A DNA stretch of 64,000 bases from NCBI GenBank assembly GCA_965229605.1, contig OZ245892.1, positions 2,663,876-2,727,875 on the forward strand, written 5' to 3'. Below are positions 52,371-61,689 of the stretch, piece by piece; position 1 is the first letter of the stretch, and every line of letters starts with the position of its first letter. The notes under the pieces are model-generated. The model had not been told where the DNA came from. It saw only the letters and a list, made by a program, of their open reading frames with translations, and did not search any database. The position numbers and the translations under genes were made by a program. The stretch is from G965229605 sp965229605. GTDB lineage: Bacteria; Pseudomonadota; Alphaproteobacteria; CBDDJK01.

Positions 52371-52691
52371 TAAATTTTCCTTTCACCTTATTTACAAAAA
52401 GCCAGTATATTTAACTTTCAGCAGATTTACTTGAAATCTAATGTATTAGAGACGTTTTGTCCTGATTGACCAAGAGATCATTAAATAAATTAAAGTATTA
52501 TTTCACCATGGTGACTTCAATATTTATTTCTGGACAGACGTTCTTAACCGTTATAAGTTATATGTAGGTAATCTGGCTGAATCTGCAAGGCCTTCCCATC
52601 AAGAATCGACAAAGTCCCCAATCAAAAATCGACAAGGTCAGACCAAGAATCCATGGATATTTTATACTATTCCACCAGCAGGGTCATCAGC
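52371..52691. other. AT-rich divergent intergenic region
   Basis: This gap separates the NYN gene from the S41 protease gene and must hold promoters for both; none is a clear consensus. It contains a perfect 12-base palindrome TCACCATGGTGA at 52503-52514, a possible operator. It also has two 19-base near-copies, ATCAAGAATCGACAAAGTC (52598-52616) and ATCAAAAATCGACAAGGTC (52621-52639), close to the protease start. Confidence 0.55.
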
Positions 52692-54137
52692 ATGTCAGGA
52701 ATGATCAAAATTCCGGTTGTGGCGGGATTTTGTCTTTTGCTTGCTGGCTGTTTCATTGACGAGCAAAAGAACTATCGTCAGGATGTCAGCAACCTGAGCG
52801 AAGCCTTGGCTCTTTATCGTAAGGAGCAGGGTCAGGTGCCGGTTCATAACAACCAGGCTGCAGAGTTATATGCGGAGGCGATGTATTATGTGCGCAAGGA
52901 GTATCTTTATCCGATTGATGAGGATGCTTTGCGTGATCAGTTTCTGGACAGCCTTGGGGAGACGATTGAAACGCCGCGCGATGTGAACGATCAGGAGCTG
53001 GTTGAGGAATCTGTGCGTGTGATGTTGGAAACGCTTGATCCTTATTCGACCTATTTCACGCCGAAGGCCTTTCACAGTTTTAACGAGGAAACCAGCGGAG
53101 AGTTTGGCGGGCTGGGGGTTGAGGTCCGCCGTCATGATCTGGGGGTTGAGGTTGTGGCGCCGATTCGCGATACCCCGGCTGCGAATGCGGGGTTGCGGAG
53201 TCGGGATATTATCACCCATGCGGATTCGGTTGAGCTTCGTGCGCTTTCTTTTAACGAGATGATACAGAATCTGCGAGGTCCGCCTTCCAGCATGATCGAT
53301 ATTAAGGTTCTGCGTCCGGTTTTGTCGGATGAGCCATCAAGTAGCACCCGGAATACGTCGCAAACTGGAGGCGAAACTGATCCTGAAATTTTAAAGCAGA
53401 TAGAGGAAACGTCTGAAAAATTGAGCTTTTCCTTGCGCCGTGAAATTATCGAGGTTGAATCGGTGCATGGTGAATTGCTTGATGAAGCCTATCGCAAAAG
53501 CCAGGATAGCAGCCAGGATTCCAGTCAGGACGCCCGTCTGGAGGAGGAGGCAGACCCGATCCTCTATATCCATATTTCGCATTTCAATGACCGCACCGGC
53601 GAAGAATTTGCCAATGTCCTGGAGGACCTGATTGACGATGCCGGACCGGATTTTGCCGGACTCATCCTCGATTTACGCAATAATCCAGGCGGTGTCTTTG
53701 ATCAGGCCTTGTCGGTGTCGGACAGCTTACTGGGCAAGGGCGTGATTGTCTCAACCCGCACCCGCGATTCTCGCGACAGCTTTTCCTCCGACAAAAACCG
53801 CCTGAAAGACAGTGCCGATATCATTGTCCTGATCAATGAAGGCTCGGCCTCGGCCTCGGAAATTGTGGCCGGAGCCTTGCGTGATCATCAACGCGCCCAG
53901 CTTGTCGGGCGCAAGACCTATGGCAAAGGGGTGGTGCAAACGCTCTATTCCTTGCGCGAAGGCGGCGGCATTAAACTGACCACAGCCGAATATCTAACCC
54001 CGTCCGGCTCGTCAGTCGGCGATGGAATAGAACCCGATATCGAAAGCCGCGATGACCCCGATACCGCGATTGATGAAGTCATCCAGCTTGCCACCAATTT
54101 GATTGATTATCACTCCCGCCCGCTTGCCACGCGTTAA
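52692..54137 (+). CDS. ctpA: S41-family carboxy-terminal processing protease (lipoprotein)
   Basis: A 481-residue protease. The leader ends in the lipobox LLAGC (Cys at residue 20), so it is an anchored lipoprotein. Residues 100-230 contain the PDZ domain (GEFGGLGVEVRRHDLGVEVVAPIRDTPAANAGLRSRD), and residues 300-460 the S41 core with nucleophile Ser in GSASASEIVAGAL and the Lys in GRKTYGKGVVQ. It trims unfolded or tagged periplasmic proteins. A 60-residue low-complexity insert (SQDSSQDSSQDAR) lies between PDZ and catalytic parts. ATG 52692 is preferred to 52653 because it sits just before the hydrophobic leader. Confidence 0.9.
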   Translation: MSGMIKIPVVAGFCLLLAGCFIDEQKNYRQDVSNLSEALALYRKEQGQVPVHNNQAAELYAEAMYYVRKEYLYPIDEDALRDQFLDSLGETIETPRDVNDQELVEESVRVMLETLDPYSTYFTPKAFHSFNEETSGEFGGLGVEVRRHDLGVEVVAPIRDTPAANAGLRSRDIITHADSVELRALSFNEMIQNLRGPPSSMIDIKVLRPVLSDEPSSSTRNTSQTGGETDPEILKQIEETSEKLSFSLRREIIEVESVHGELLDEAYRKSQDSSQDSSQDARLEEEADPILYIHISHFNDRTGEEFANVLEDLIDDAGPDFAGLILDLRNNPGGVFDQALSVSDSLLGKGVIVSTRTRDSRDSFSSDKNRLKDSADIIVLINEGSASASEIVAGALRDHQRAQLVGRKTYGKGVVQTLYSLREGGGIKLTTAEYLTPSGSSVGDGIEPDIESRDDPDTAIDEVIQLATNLIDYHSRPLATR

Positions 54138-54163
54138 TGAAGCGCGATTAACCTTTCGCGGTT

Positions 54164-55069
54164 ATGATGGAAAAGCCAGAAGGCAAGGCAGGGCCAAAGG
54201 TGGTGGGTATCCTCAATGCCACCGACAATTCCTTTTCAGGCGACGGGTTGATAAAGCCCGATAATGCGGGGTCCTCCAGCTCTCTTGATGCTGTTTTGCG
54301 CCATGCGCAGCAAATGGTCGAAGCCGGAACCGCGATTATAGATATCGGCGGCGAAAGCACCAATCCTCTGGCCAAGCCGGTTGATGAAGAACAGGAAATG
54401 GCCCGGATTCGCCCGGTTGTAAAAATTCTCCATCAAACTTTTCCCGACCTGCCTCTGTCCATTGATACCTATAAACCGGCGGTGGCCCGGCTGGCTCTGG
54501 AAAACGGCTGCACGATCTTGAATGATGTCTCTGGCGGAGCCGACCCCGATATGCTGGCACTGGCCAAACAGGCCGATTGCCCGATTATCCTGATGCATAA
54601 CCGGGCCCGCCAGGGCGATATCCAGACGGATCAGCATCTTGGTGGGGCCTTTCGGGCCCCCAAAACACCAAATTTTTATACGGTCGATTTCTACATAGAT
54701 ATCATCACAGAAATGGGAGCGATTGCCAGGCGCGCCTGTCTGGCGGGGGTCAAACCGTCAAATATTATTCTGGACCCCGGCATCGGTTTTGGCAAAACCG
54801 TGCAGCAGAATTTAATCCTGATCAATCAAAGCAAAGACCTTGCTGAGCGGCTTGGCTACCCGCTTCTGATCGGGGCCAGCCGTAAAAACTTCATCGGGAA
54901 AATACTCAATGAAAGCGTTGATCAACGGCTGGCTGGCAGTCTGGCCGTTGCCGTTATTGCGGCCTTGCGCGGGGCCGATTATATCCGTGTCCATGATGTC
55001 AGGGAAACCGTTCAGGCCATGACCGTTGCCCGGGCCATCCAGAACCCCGAAGAATCTTATGGGTCCTGA
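54164..55069 (+). CDS. folP: Dihydropteroate synthase
   Basis: A 301-residue TIM-barrel enzyme. It has VVGILNATDNSFSGDGLIKP (pterin site), IIDIGGESTNPLAKPV, SIDTYKPAVARLALENG, NDVSGGADPDML, and DPGIGFGKTVQQNL with LIGASRKNFIG. It joins 4-aminobenzoate to the pterin in folate synthesis. The opening motif differs from the usual NxTPDSFSDGG, so the protein is divergent. The last codons (EESYGS and the stop) lie inside a copy of the MITE-like repeat, which therefore supplies its C terminus. Confidence 0.88.
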   Translation: MMEKPEGKAGPKVVGILNATDNSFSGDGLIKPDNAGSSSSLDAVLRHAQQMVEAGTAIIDIGGESTNPLAKPVDEEQEMARIRPVVKILHQTFPDLPLSIDTYKPAVARLALENGCTILNDVSGGADPDMLALAKQADCPIILMHNRARQGDIQTDQHLGGAFRAPKTPNFYTVDFYIDIITEMGAIARRACLAGVKPSNIILDPGIGFGKTVQQNLILINQSKDLAERLGYPLLIGASRKNFIGKILNESVDQRLAGSLAVAVIAALRGADYIRVHDVRETVQAMTVARAIQNPEESYGS

Positions 55070-55075
55070 CCCTAA
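55052..55075 (+). repeat. Solo copy of the MITE-like terminal repeat
   Basis: Bases 55052-55075 are identical for 24 bases to the inner-to-outer end of the inverted repeat at 14744-14777 (reverse strand). The copy ends in the same GGGTCCTGACCCTAA tip. No second end is seen nearby. Confidence 0.8.
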
Positions 55076-55170
55076 TAAGCTTGTAGGAAACGATAATTTG
55101 GCGCATATAGGCAAAATGGGTTAAACCATGCTATAGTATGCTGGGCGTTCGTCCATTCCAAGGTTCCAGG

Positions 55171-55204
55171 TAACAAATCGTTTCAAGTGACAAATCGTTT
55201 CACG
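55171..55204. repeat. Two tandem 17-bp units upstream of the thioredoxin gene
   Basis: TAACAAATCGTTTCAAG and TGACAAATCGTTTCACG lie side by side 11 bases before the ATG of the CnoX-like gene. They differ at three positions. They could be paired binding sites or a simple duplication covering the ribosome-binding region. Confidence 0.6.
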
Positions 55205-55214
55205 GGTCAATCAA

Positions 55215-56246
55215 ATGACAGATATTTTTGATTTTGTAAGGAAAGATACGCCTTCGGCGGATTCTGGAACATTTGATTCTGGTGAGTTTAGGGAATCGAC
55301 AGGGGCGTCCATGGGATCAGGGGGCGCGCAAAGCGGGCCAGATATTATTGACAGTGATGAACGCGGCTTTGAGAAAGATGTGATTCAGGAAAGCATGACA
55401 AGGCCGGTTATTGTCGATTTTTGGGCGACCTGGTGCGGGCCGTGCAAACAGCTGGGGCCGATGCTGGAAAAGGCCGTGCAAGCGGCAGGCGGCGCAGTCC
55501 GGCTGGTAAAAATTGATATCGACAAGTCCCGTCTGTTGGCCGGGCAGTTACAGATTCAATCTGTTCCGACTGTTTATGCATTTTTTCAAGGCCAACCGAT
55601 TGACGGGTTTGCCGGGGCGCAGCCTGAAAGCCAGATCAAGGCTTTCGTTGACCAGCTGGTGCAGATGGGGGGCGGCAATCCGGCACAAGCCGGGATTGAT
55701 GCCGCTTTGGCTGAAGCGCAAGCCCGGGTTGATGCGGGCGAAACCACTCATGCAGCCGCCATTTTTGAAGCCTTGCTTGAACAGGATGCTGATCAAATTC
55801 AGGCCAGAACCGGCCTTGCCAGCCTGCTGGTTGGCGAAGGGCAACTGGCGGAAGCCCGCCGCTTGATTGACGAGGCCCCAAACCATCAAAACCGGGATGC
55901 CGACCTGCTGGCGGTGCGCGCCCGGCTGGAAGTCAAGGAAACGGCCACGCAAACTGCAGGCGACTCCGGCAAGGAAGAACAAAATCTGCGCGCACAGCTT
56001 GATAAAAATCCGGCAGATCATGCCGCACGCTTCCGGCTGGCTGAACTTCTGGCAGGCCACGAACAGTTTGAAGAGGCGATTGGCGAACTGCTCACCCTTC
56101 TGGCACAGGATCGCCACTGGTCTCCGGATGACGAACAAGAAGATCATGCCCGCCATACACTCTTGAAATATTTTGAAGCGCTTGGTCCAACTCACCCCGC
56201 AACCCTGACAGGGAGGCGACGATTATCGTCGCTTTTATTCGCATGA
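55215..56246 (+). CDS. CnoX/YbbN-like thioredoxin with TPR domain
   Basis: A 343-residue protein. A flexible 55-residue leader precedes a thioredoxin fold (VIVDFWATWCGPCKQLGPML with the active-site CGPC near residues 78-81, SVPTVYAFFQGQ cis-Pro). About 160 residues of TPR-like helices follow (ALAEAQARVDAGETTHAAAIFEALL; RFRLAELLAGHEQFEEAIGELLTLL). CnoX holdases of E. coli lack active cysteines, but alphaproteobacterial versions keep them, as here, combining redox and chaperone roles. It overlaps the Lon-domain gene by four bases. Confidence 0.9.
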   Translation: MTDIFDFVRKDTPSADSGTFDSGEFRESTGASMGSGGAQSGPDIIDSDERGFEKDVIQESMTRPVIVDFWATWCGPCKQLGPMLEKAVQAAGGAVRLVKIDIDKSRLLAGQLQIQSVPTVYAFFQGQPIDGFAGAQPESQIKAFVDQLVQMGGGNPAQAGIDAALAEAQARVDAGETTHAAAIFEALLEQDADQIQARTGLASLLVGEGQLAEARRLIDEAPNHQNRDADLLAVRARLEVKETATQTAGDSGKEEQNLRAQLDKNPADHAARFRLAELLAGHEQFEEAIGELLTLLAQDRHWSPDDEQEDHARHTLLKYFEALGPTHPATLTGRRRLSSLLFA

Positions 56247-56983
56247 GTCCTTCTGAATCAATCGATGATGACGATGACCAGTCGTCCCCCGCTTTTGCCG
56301 GTGACCCCAAAGATGCAACGGACCTTTTGACCAAAATTCCGCTTTTTCCACTATCCGGCGTGATTCTGCTGCCGCGCGGGTTTCTGCCGCTCAATATCTT
56401 TGAACCCCGCTACCTGCATATGATCGACGATGCGCTGGCCAATGATCGTATGGTCGGCATGATTCAACCTCTGGAACCCGGCAATATCGGGACCTCGGTC
56501 CCACAGGCCGGTCGCGGAAAGAAGCAGCCTCCCCTGCAAGCCGTCGGTTGCGCCGGGCGCATCGTGCGCTTCGATGAAGAACAGGATGGACGCTATGAAG
56601 TCATCCTGCGCGGCGTTTCACGCTTTTCTATCATATCGGACAGGCTGGCACGCGGCGGCTACCGGCTGGGAACCATCGACTATAAACCCTTTGAAGCCGA
56701 TTTCATGCCCTGGGAAGGACAGCTTGACCGCGAACAGCTTGAAGACCACTGGAAAGACTACTTCAAAGCCCATAATATCAATATTGACTGGGAAAACCTC
56801 TCCGAGCGCGAAGACGAGCGCATGATCAATACCTTGGCCATGCTCTGCCCCTTCGACCCAATGGAAAAACAGGCTCTCCTGGAATGTCCCGAGCTCTTGC
56901 CGCGTATGGAAATGCTGACCTCGCTCATGCAGATGTCAGTCCTCACCGATGCGCTGGGCCAGGATGAAAGAAGCGTAAACTAA
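56243..56983 (+). CDS. Lon substrate-binding (LAN) domain protein
   Basis: A 246-residue protein made mainly of the domain found at the N terminus of Lon: IPLFPLSGVILLPRGFLPLNIFEPRYLHMIDDALANDRMVGMIQP, then GCAGRIVRFDEEQDGRYEVILRGVSRF. It has no ATPase or protease part. A role in recognising substrates or damaged proteins is inferred. Translational coupling with the upstream CnoX-like gene (ATGA overlap) supports a shared protein-quality task. Confidence 0.88.
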   Translation: MSPSESIDDDDDQSSPAFAGDPKDATDLLTKIPLFPLSGVILLPRGFLPLNIFEPRYLHMIDDALANDRMVGMIQPLEPGNIGTSVPQAGRGKKQPPLQAVGCAGRIVRFDEEQDGRYEVILRGVSRFSIISDRLARGGYRLGTIDYKPFEADFMPWEGQLDREQLEDHWKDYFKAHNINIDWENLSEREDERMINTLAMLCPFDPMEKQALLECPELLPRMEMLTSLMQMSVLTDALGQDERSVN

Positions 56984-57021
56984 AAGAAGCGTAAACTAGA
57001 CGATATATAAAAGGATACGCC

Positions 57022-57561
57022 ATGCGTTCGATCCCCACCTCTCCCCGCTTTTTTCTGGTCGCTGCTCTGGCTGTTCTGGTCACGGCCTGTGACGGGATTC
57101 CAAAAGGCACCCCGGTTATCCCGGACGAAACCGCTGAACGCTATGCAAAAACCGGCGGCTCGCTTCTTGGCACGCCCGGTATTCGCCCTTTCCAGTCCGA
57201 TGAAGGACCCGCCGAATCACAAGGCGGCGTCCCGGTCAATGCCTATTTATGGCGGGCCACGCTCGATACCCTGTCCTTCATGCCCATGGCACAGGTCGAT
57301 GCCTTTGGCGGCGTGATTATCACCGAATGGCACAGTTTGCCCGATGCACCAAACGAACAGCTGAAAGTTGACGCCTATGTCCTCAGCCAGGATTTGCGGG
57401 CCAACGGGGTGCGCGTCGCTGTCTTTCGCCGGGTGCTTGACCCTGAAAAGAACGAATGGGTCATGGCCGATGTCACACCCGGGCTGGCCACACAGCTTGA
57501 AGATTCTATTTTGACCCGCGCCAGACAACTCCGCATTGCATCGAACGCACCCCAAAAATAG
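57022..57561 (+). CDS. DUF3576 lipoprotein
   Basis: A 179-residue exported protein. The leader FFLVAALAVLVTACDG ends with a lipobox-like TAC, so Cys22 should be lipidated. The body has VNAYLWRATLDTLSFMPMAQVDAFGGVIITEWHSLPDAPNEQLKVDAYVL and RANGVRVAVFRRV, the DUF3576 signature. The family is restricted mostly to alphaproteobacteria and typically precedes leuS and lptE, as it does here, which points to an envelope role. Function is unknown. Confidence 0.88.
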   Translation: MRSIPTSPRFFLVAALAVLVTACDGIPKGTPVIPDETAERYAKTGGSLLGTPGIRPFQSDEGPAESQGGVPVNAYLWRATLDTLSFMPMAQVDAFGGVIITEWHSLPDAPNEQLKVDAYVLSQDLRANGVRVAVFRRVLDPEKNEWVMADVTPGLATQLEDSILTRARQLRIASNAPQK

Positions 57562-57585
57562 GTATTATCAAAAATAGGTATTACT

Positions 57586-60183
57586 ATGTCTAAGCCGGAT
57601 GCGGTGAAATTTGATTTTGCGCGGGCCGAAGCCCATTGGCAAAAACGCTGGGACGATGCCCAATGTTTTAAAGCCGGGCGCGACCCGGATCGTCCAAAAT
57701 ATTATGTCCTTGAAATGTTTCCCTATCCATCCGGGCGCATTCATATGGGCCATGTCCGCAATTACACACTTGGCGATGTGGTTGCCCGTTACCGTCGGGC
57801 AAAAGGATATGACGTCTTGCACCCGATGGGATGGGATGCCTTTGGCTTGCCAGCTGAAAATGCAGCACTTAGCCGCAAGGTGCATCCGGCGCAATGGACC
57901 CTCAGCAATATCGAGGTGATGAAGCAGCAGCTTAAAATGCTTGGCTTTTCAATCGACTGGTCACGAGAACTGGCCACCTGCCAGCCGGATTATTACAAGC
58001 ACGAGCAGAAAATGTTTCTGGAATTCCTGAAAGCCGGTTTGGCTTATCGTAAGGAATCCTGGGTGAACTGGGACCCGGTTGATCAAACCGTGCTGGCGAA
58101 CGAGCAGGTTGTTGAAGGGCGCGGCTGGCGGACCGGTGCTCCGGTTGAGCGGCGCAAGCTGGCGCAATGGTTTTTAAAAATCACGGCATTTAATCAGGAT
58201 CTGGTCGAAGCACTGGAGCATTTACCGGCCTGGCCTGAAAAAGTCCGGCTGATGCAAAAAAACTGGATTGGCAAGTCACAAGGGGCGCATATTCGCTTTG
58301 CCCTTGATCAGAAAAGCGATGATCCTGACGAAACGATTGAGGTCTTTACCACCCGGCCCGATACGATTTTCGGCATGAGTTTTCTGGCTTTATCACCCAA
58401 TCACCCGCTTTCAACCCGTCTGGCAGAAACCGATCAAGGGGCTGCTGAATTTATTGCCGATTGCGAAAAAGCCGGAACCAGCGAAGAGGCTATCGCGGCG
58501 GCTGAAAAGAAAGGCTATGACACGGGTTTGCGGGTTAAACATCCTTTCCTTGATAAAAGCTTTCCGGTCTATATCGCGAATTTTGTGCTGATTGACTATG
58601 GCACCGGGGCTATTTTTGGCTGCCCGGCCCATGATCAGCGTGACCTTGATTTTGCCAGAAAATACGATCTGGATGTCATTCCTGTTGTCCGTCCCTCTGG
58701 CGATTCCAGCGAACAGATTGCCATTGAAGACACCGCGCTGGTTGGCGATGGCATCCTGTTTAATTCTGATTTTTTGAATGATCTGTCGGTTAAAGAAGCC
58801 ATCTCGGCCGCCATCACCCGTCTGGAAGATAAAGGGGCAGGCGAAGGCTGCACACAATGGCGGCTGCGCGATTGGGGGGTTTCCCGTCAGCGCTATTGGG
58901 GCTGCCCAATCCCGATCATTCATTGTCAGACCTGCGGCATTGTCCCGGTTCCTGAGGCCGATTTGCCGGTGATTTTGCCAGACGATATTGATTTTGACCT
59001 GCCCGGCAATCCGCTTGATCGCCATCCGACCTGGAGCCAGGTCACCTGCCCATCTTGTCAGGGGACTGCCCGGCGCGAAACCGATACTTTTGATACCTTT
59101 ATTGAATCCTCCTGGTATTTCCTGCGCTTTTGTGATCCGGCCAATGAAAATGCCCCCAGCCGTCCCGATCTCGCCCATCACTGGTTGCCGGTCGATCAAT
59201 ATATCGGCGGGATTGAACATGCGATTTTGCATTTGCTTTACTCCCGGTTTTTCATGCGGGCCTTGCGCCAATGCGGATATATTGATGACTCCCGGCTGGA
59301 CGAACCGTTTACCGGCCTGTTTACGCAGGGCATGGTCCATCATGAGACCTATCAGGATGATGAAGGGGCCTGGTTAAGTGCGGCTGACGTTGAAAAACAG
59401 GGCAGTGATGTCATCGCGCGGGCCACCGGAAAGCCGGTCACGGTTGGACGGGCCGAAAAAATGTCAAAGTCCCGCAATAACGTGGTTGACCCTGAAACCA
59501 TTGTCGCCCGCTATGGGGCCGATACCGCCCGTCTGTTCATGATCTCTGACAGCCCGCCGGACCGGGGGCTGGAATGGACTGATGCCGGGGTTGAAGGGGC
59601 TTCGCGCTATTTGAACCGGATCTGGCAGCTGGTTGACCGCAAGGCGGCGACTTTACCGGTGGCGGATCAGCCGCGCCCTTCCGATTTAAGCCCGGCGGCC
59701 CAGCAGCTTGAACGTTTATGGCATAAAACCATCGCCGGGGTTGAACAGGATTTTGAGCATTTTCACTTTAACCGCGCCATTGCCCGAATTCGTGAAGCCA
59801 GCAATGCGCAGTTTGACTTTTCTGCCATTCATTCGGCGGATCAATGGGTTGAACGCTATGGGCTGGAAACTCTGGCCAGTCTGATTGCGCCGATTTGCCC
59901 GCATCTGGCCGAGGAAGTCTGGCAGAATCTTGGTCATTCAACCTTGATTGCCGAGCAACCCTGGCCAGCCTATGACCCAGAACTTCTGGTTGATGAATCG
60001 CTTGAAATTGCAGTTCAGGTCAATGGCAAGGTCCGCGCGCAGATAACGCTTCCGCGCGGGGCCGACAAAGAAGAGGCCGAGGGGCTGGCCCTGGCCCATG
60101 AGAATATTGTCCGCTATCTTGATGGACGCACGCCGCGTCGCATCATTGTTGTGCCGGACCGAATTGTTAATCTGGTGGTCTGA
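57586..60183 (+). CDS. leuS: Leucyl-tRNA synthetase
   Basis: An 865-residue class I synthetase of normal bacterial length. It has the HIGH motif in PYPSGRIHMGHVRNY (residues 41-55), the CP1 editing domain with TTRPDTIFGMSFLALSPNHPL, a zinc-type CQTCG/CPSCQ pair, and KMSKS in AEKMSKSRNNVVDP. The anticodon-binding domain and C-terminal VQVNGKVRAQITLP complete it. It charges tRNA-Leu. The gene lies 24 bases after the DUF3576 gene and two bases before lptE. Confidence 0.97.
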   Translation: MSKPDAVKFDFARAEAHWQKRWDDAQCFKAGRDPDRPKYYVLEMFPYPSGRIHMGHVRNYTLGDVVARYRRAKGYDVLHPMGWDAFGLPAENAALSRKVHPAQWTLSNIEVMKQQLKMLGFSIDWSRELATCQPDYYKHEQKMFLEFLKAGLAYRKESWVNWDPVDQTVLANEQVVEGRGWRTGAPVERRKLAQWFLKITAFNQDLVEALEHLPAWPEKVRLMQKNWIGKSQGAHIRFALDQKSDDPDETIEVFTTRPDTIFGMSFLALSPNHPLSTRLAETDQGAAEFIADCEKAGTSEEAIAAAEKKGYDTGLRVKHPFLDKSFPVYIANFVLIDYGTGAIFGCPAHDQRDLDFARKYDLDVIPVVRPSGDSSEQIAIEDTALVGDGILFNSDFLNDLSVKEAISAAITRLEDKGAGEGCTQWRLRDWGVSRQRYWGCPIPIIHCQTCGIVPVPEADLPVILPDDIDFDLPGNPLDRHPTWSQVTCPSCQGTARRETDTFDTFIESSWYFLRFCDPANENAPSRPDLAHHWLPVDQYIGGIEHAILHLLYSRFFMRALRQCGYIDDSRLDEPFTGLFTQGMVHHETYQDDEGAWLSAADVEKQGSDVIARATGKPVTVGRAEKMSKSRNNVVDPETIVARYGADTARLFMISDSPPDRGLEWTDAGVEGASRYLNRIWQLVDRKAATLPVADQPRPSDLSPAAQQLERLWHKTIAGVEQDFEHFHFNRAIARIREASNAQFDFSAIHSADQWVERYGLETLASLIAPICPHLAEEVWQNLGHSTLIAEQPWPAYDPELLVDESLEIAVQVNGKVRAQITLPRGADKEEAEGLALAHENIVRYLDGRTPRRIIVVPDRIVNLVV

Positions 60184-60185
60184 TC

Positions 60186-60731
60186 ATGCCTGGATTTTTA
60201 CGCTTGTCAGCTATTGTTCTTTGTCTGGTTATGGTGGCAGGCTGCGGTTTTCGCCCGCTCTATGACCGTGGAACGGCTGATCAACCCGGGATTACGGCCC
60301 AGTTAAGTACAATTTCTGTCCAGCGCATTGCCGAGCGCGAAGGCCAGATTCTGCGCAATTTGCTTGAAAGCCGCCTGGCTCCGCGCGGGCCTTCTGCACA
60401 AACGGTCTATAAACTGGATGCCACGATCAGCTTTTCTGAAAGCGGGCTTGGCACCAGTATCACCGAGGAAACCAGCCGGGCCCTGATGATTGCAACGGCC
60501 AATTTCACCTTTTCCAGTGTTACATCGGAGTCAGAAATTCTGGCCAAACCGCTCAAGTTTTCTTTATCGGCGCGGGTGGGCTATTCGATTGCCGATTCAC
60601 TCTATGCCACCCAGATTGCCAAAGAAGATGCGCAGGAACGGGCTCTGGTGGTGATTGCCGATGATGCCAAAATTCGTTTGGCCGCCATTCTGCTTGGGCT
60701 TGAAGCCGCCAAATCGGAACAAGAGAACTAA
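60186..60731 (+). CDS. lptE: LPS-assembly lipoprotein LptE
   Basis: A 181-residue lipoprotein: hydrophobic leader LSAIVLCLVMVAGCGFRPLYD with lipobox VAGC. The body (TISVQRIAEREGQILRNLLESRL, YKLDATISFSESGLGTSITEETSRALM) is typical of LptE, which plugs LptD in the outer membrane. The position right behind leuS is conserved in the class. The usual next gene, holA (DNA polymerase III delta subunit), is absent; hisF lies convergent instead. Confidence 0.88.
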   Translation: MPGFLRLSAIVLCLVMVAGCGFRPLYDRGTADQPGITAQLSTISVQRIAEREGQILRNLLESRLAPRGPSAQTVYKLDATISFSESGLGTSITEETSRALMIATANFTFSSVTSESEILAKPLKFSLSARVGYSIADSLYATQIAKEDAQERALVVIADDAKIRLAAILLGLEAAKSEQEN

Positions 60732-60745
60732 CCTGCCCTTGGTTA

Positions 60746-60767
60746 TGTTGCATTGCAACAGAGGTTT
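60746..60767. terminator. Terminator-like hairpin between lptE and hisF
   Basis: TGTTGC-ATT-GCAACA (60746-60760) forms a six-base stem followed by GAGGTTTTTA on the plus strand. It lies between convergent lptE and hisF and would mainly serve lptE. Confidence 0.5.
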
Positions 60768-61580
60768 TTATAGGGGGTTTGGCGGGCGAACCGCAATTCC
60801 GGCTTGCTGAAAGGCGTTTTTGGCCTCGGCAATCGAAAATTTGCCAAAATGGAAGATGGAAGCCGCCAGCACGGCCGAGGCGTAGCCCTCTTTAACCCCG
60901 TCAATCAGATGCGCCAGGGTGCCCGCCCCGCCACTGGCAATCACCGGAATGCTCACGCGCCGGGCTATGCAGCGCAAAAGCTCAAGATCATAGCCGGATT
61001 GAACCCCGTCCTGATCCATGGAGGTCAGCAAAATCTCCCCGGCACCCAATTCCTGAACATGATGAGCCCAGTCCGCAGCATCAAGCCCGGTTTCCGTGCG
61101 CCCACCATTGATAAGCACCTCAAAGCCACTGGGGATTTTCTTTAAACTATTTGTCCGTCTGGCATCAATCGCTACTGTCACGCATTGCCCTCCAAAGCGG
61201 GTGGCTGCCTGTTTGACCAGTTCAGGCTGTTTCACCGCTGCCGAATTGATGCTCACTTTATCGGCCCCGGCCAGAAGCAGGGTGCGAAAATCCTCGACCG
61301 TGCGAATGCCGCCACCAACGGTTAGCGGCAAAAAAACCTCCGAAGCGGTTCGTTCAACAACATCCAGCATGATCGACCGCTTTTCATAAGAGGCTGTAAT
61401 ATCAAGAAAAACCAGCTCATCGGCCCCGGCCCGGTCATATAATCGGGCCTGTTCCACCGGATCACCTGCGTCAACCAGATCAAGAAAGCGCACTCCCTTG
61501 ACCACCCGGCCTTCCTTGACATCAAGGCAGGGAATGATGCGGATTGGCGGATTTTGTGCAAAAGAGACAGCTGTAGACAC
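60768..61580 (-). CDS. hisF: Imidazole glycerol phosphate synthase cyclase subunit
   Basis: A 270-residue TIM barrel with IRIIPCLDVKEGRVVKGVRF (catalytic Asp), GADELVFLDITAS, LPLTVGGGIRTVEDFR, and LLTSMDQDGVQSGYDLELL with the second catalytic Asp, then PVIASGGAGTLAH. It makes imidazole glycerol phosphate and AICAR using ammonia from HisH. No hisH, hisA or hisI is adjacent, so this is an isolated histidine gene here. Its upstream gap also contains a divergent sRNA candidate. Confidence 0.95.
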   Translation of the reverse strand: MSTAVSFAQNPPIRIIPCLDVKEGRVVKGVRFLDLVDAGDPVEQARLYDRAGADELVFLDITASYEKRSIMLDVVERTASEVFLPLTVGGGIRTVEDFRTLLLAGADKVSINSAAVKQPELVKQAATRFGGQCVTVAIDARRTNSLKKIPSGFEVLINGGRTETGLDAADWAHHVQELGAGEILLTSMDQDGVQSGYDLELLRCIARRVSIPVIASGGAGTLAHLIDGVKEGYASAVLAASIFHFGKFSIAEAKNAFQQAGIAVRPPNPL

Positions 61581-61689
61581 GGTTATTCTCTTATTTCCCT
61601 ATTGACATTCTTTAATTGCATACCAGATATGCAAATTTATCTATAGACATGTGTTGCGTTGCAGCATATATACGCTTCATATAGATACA

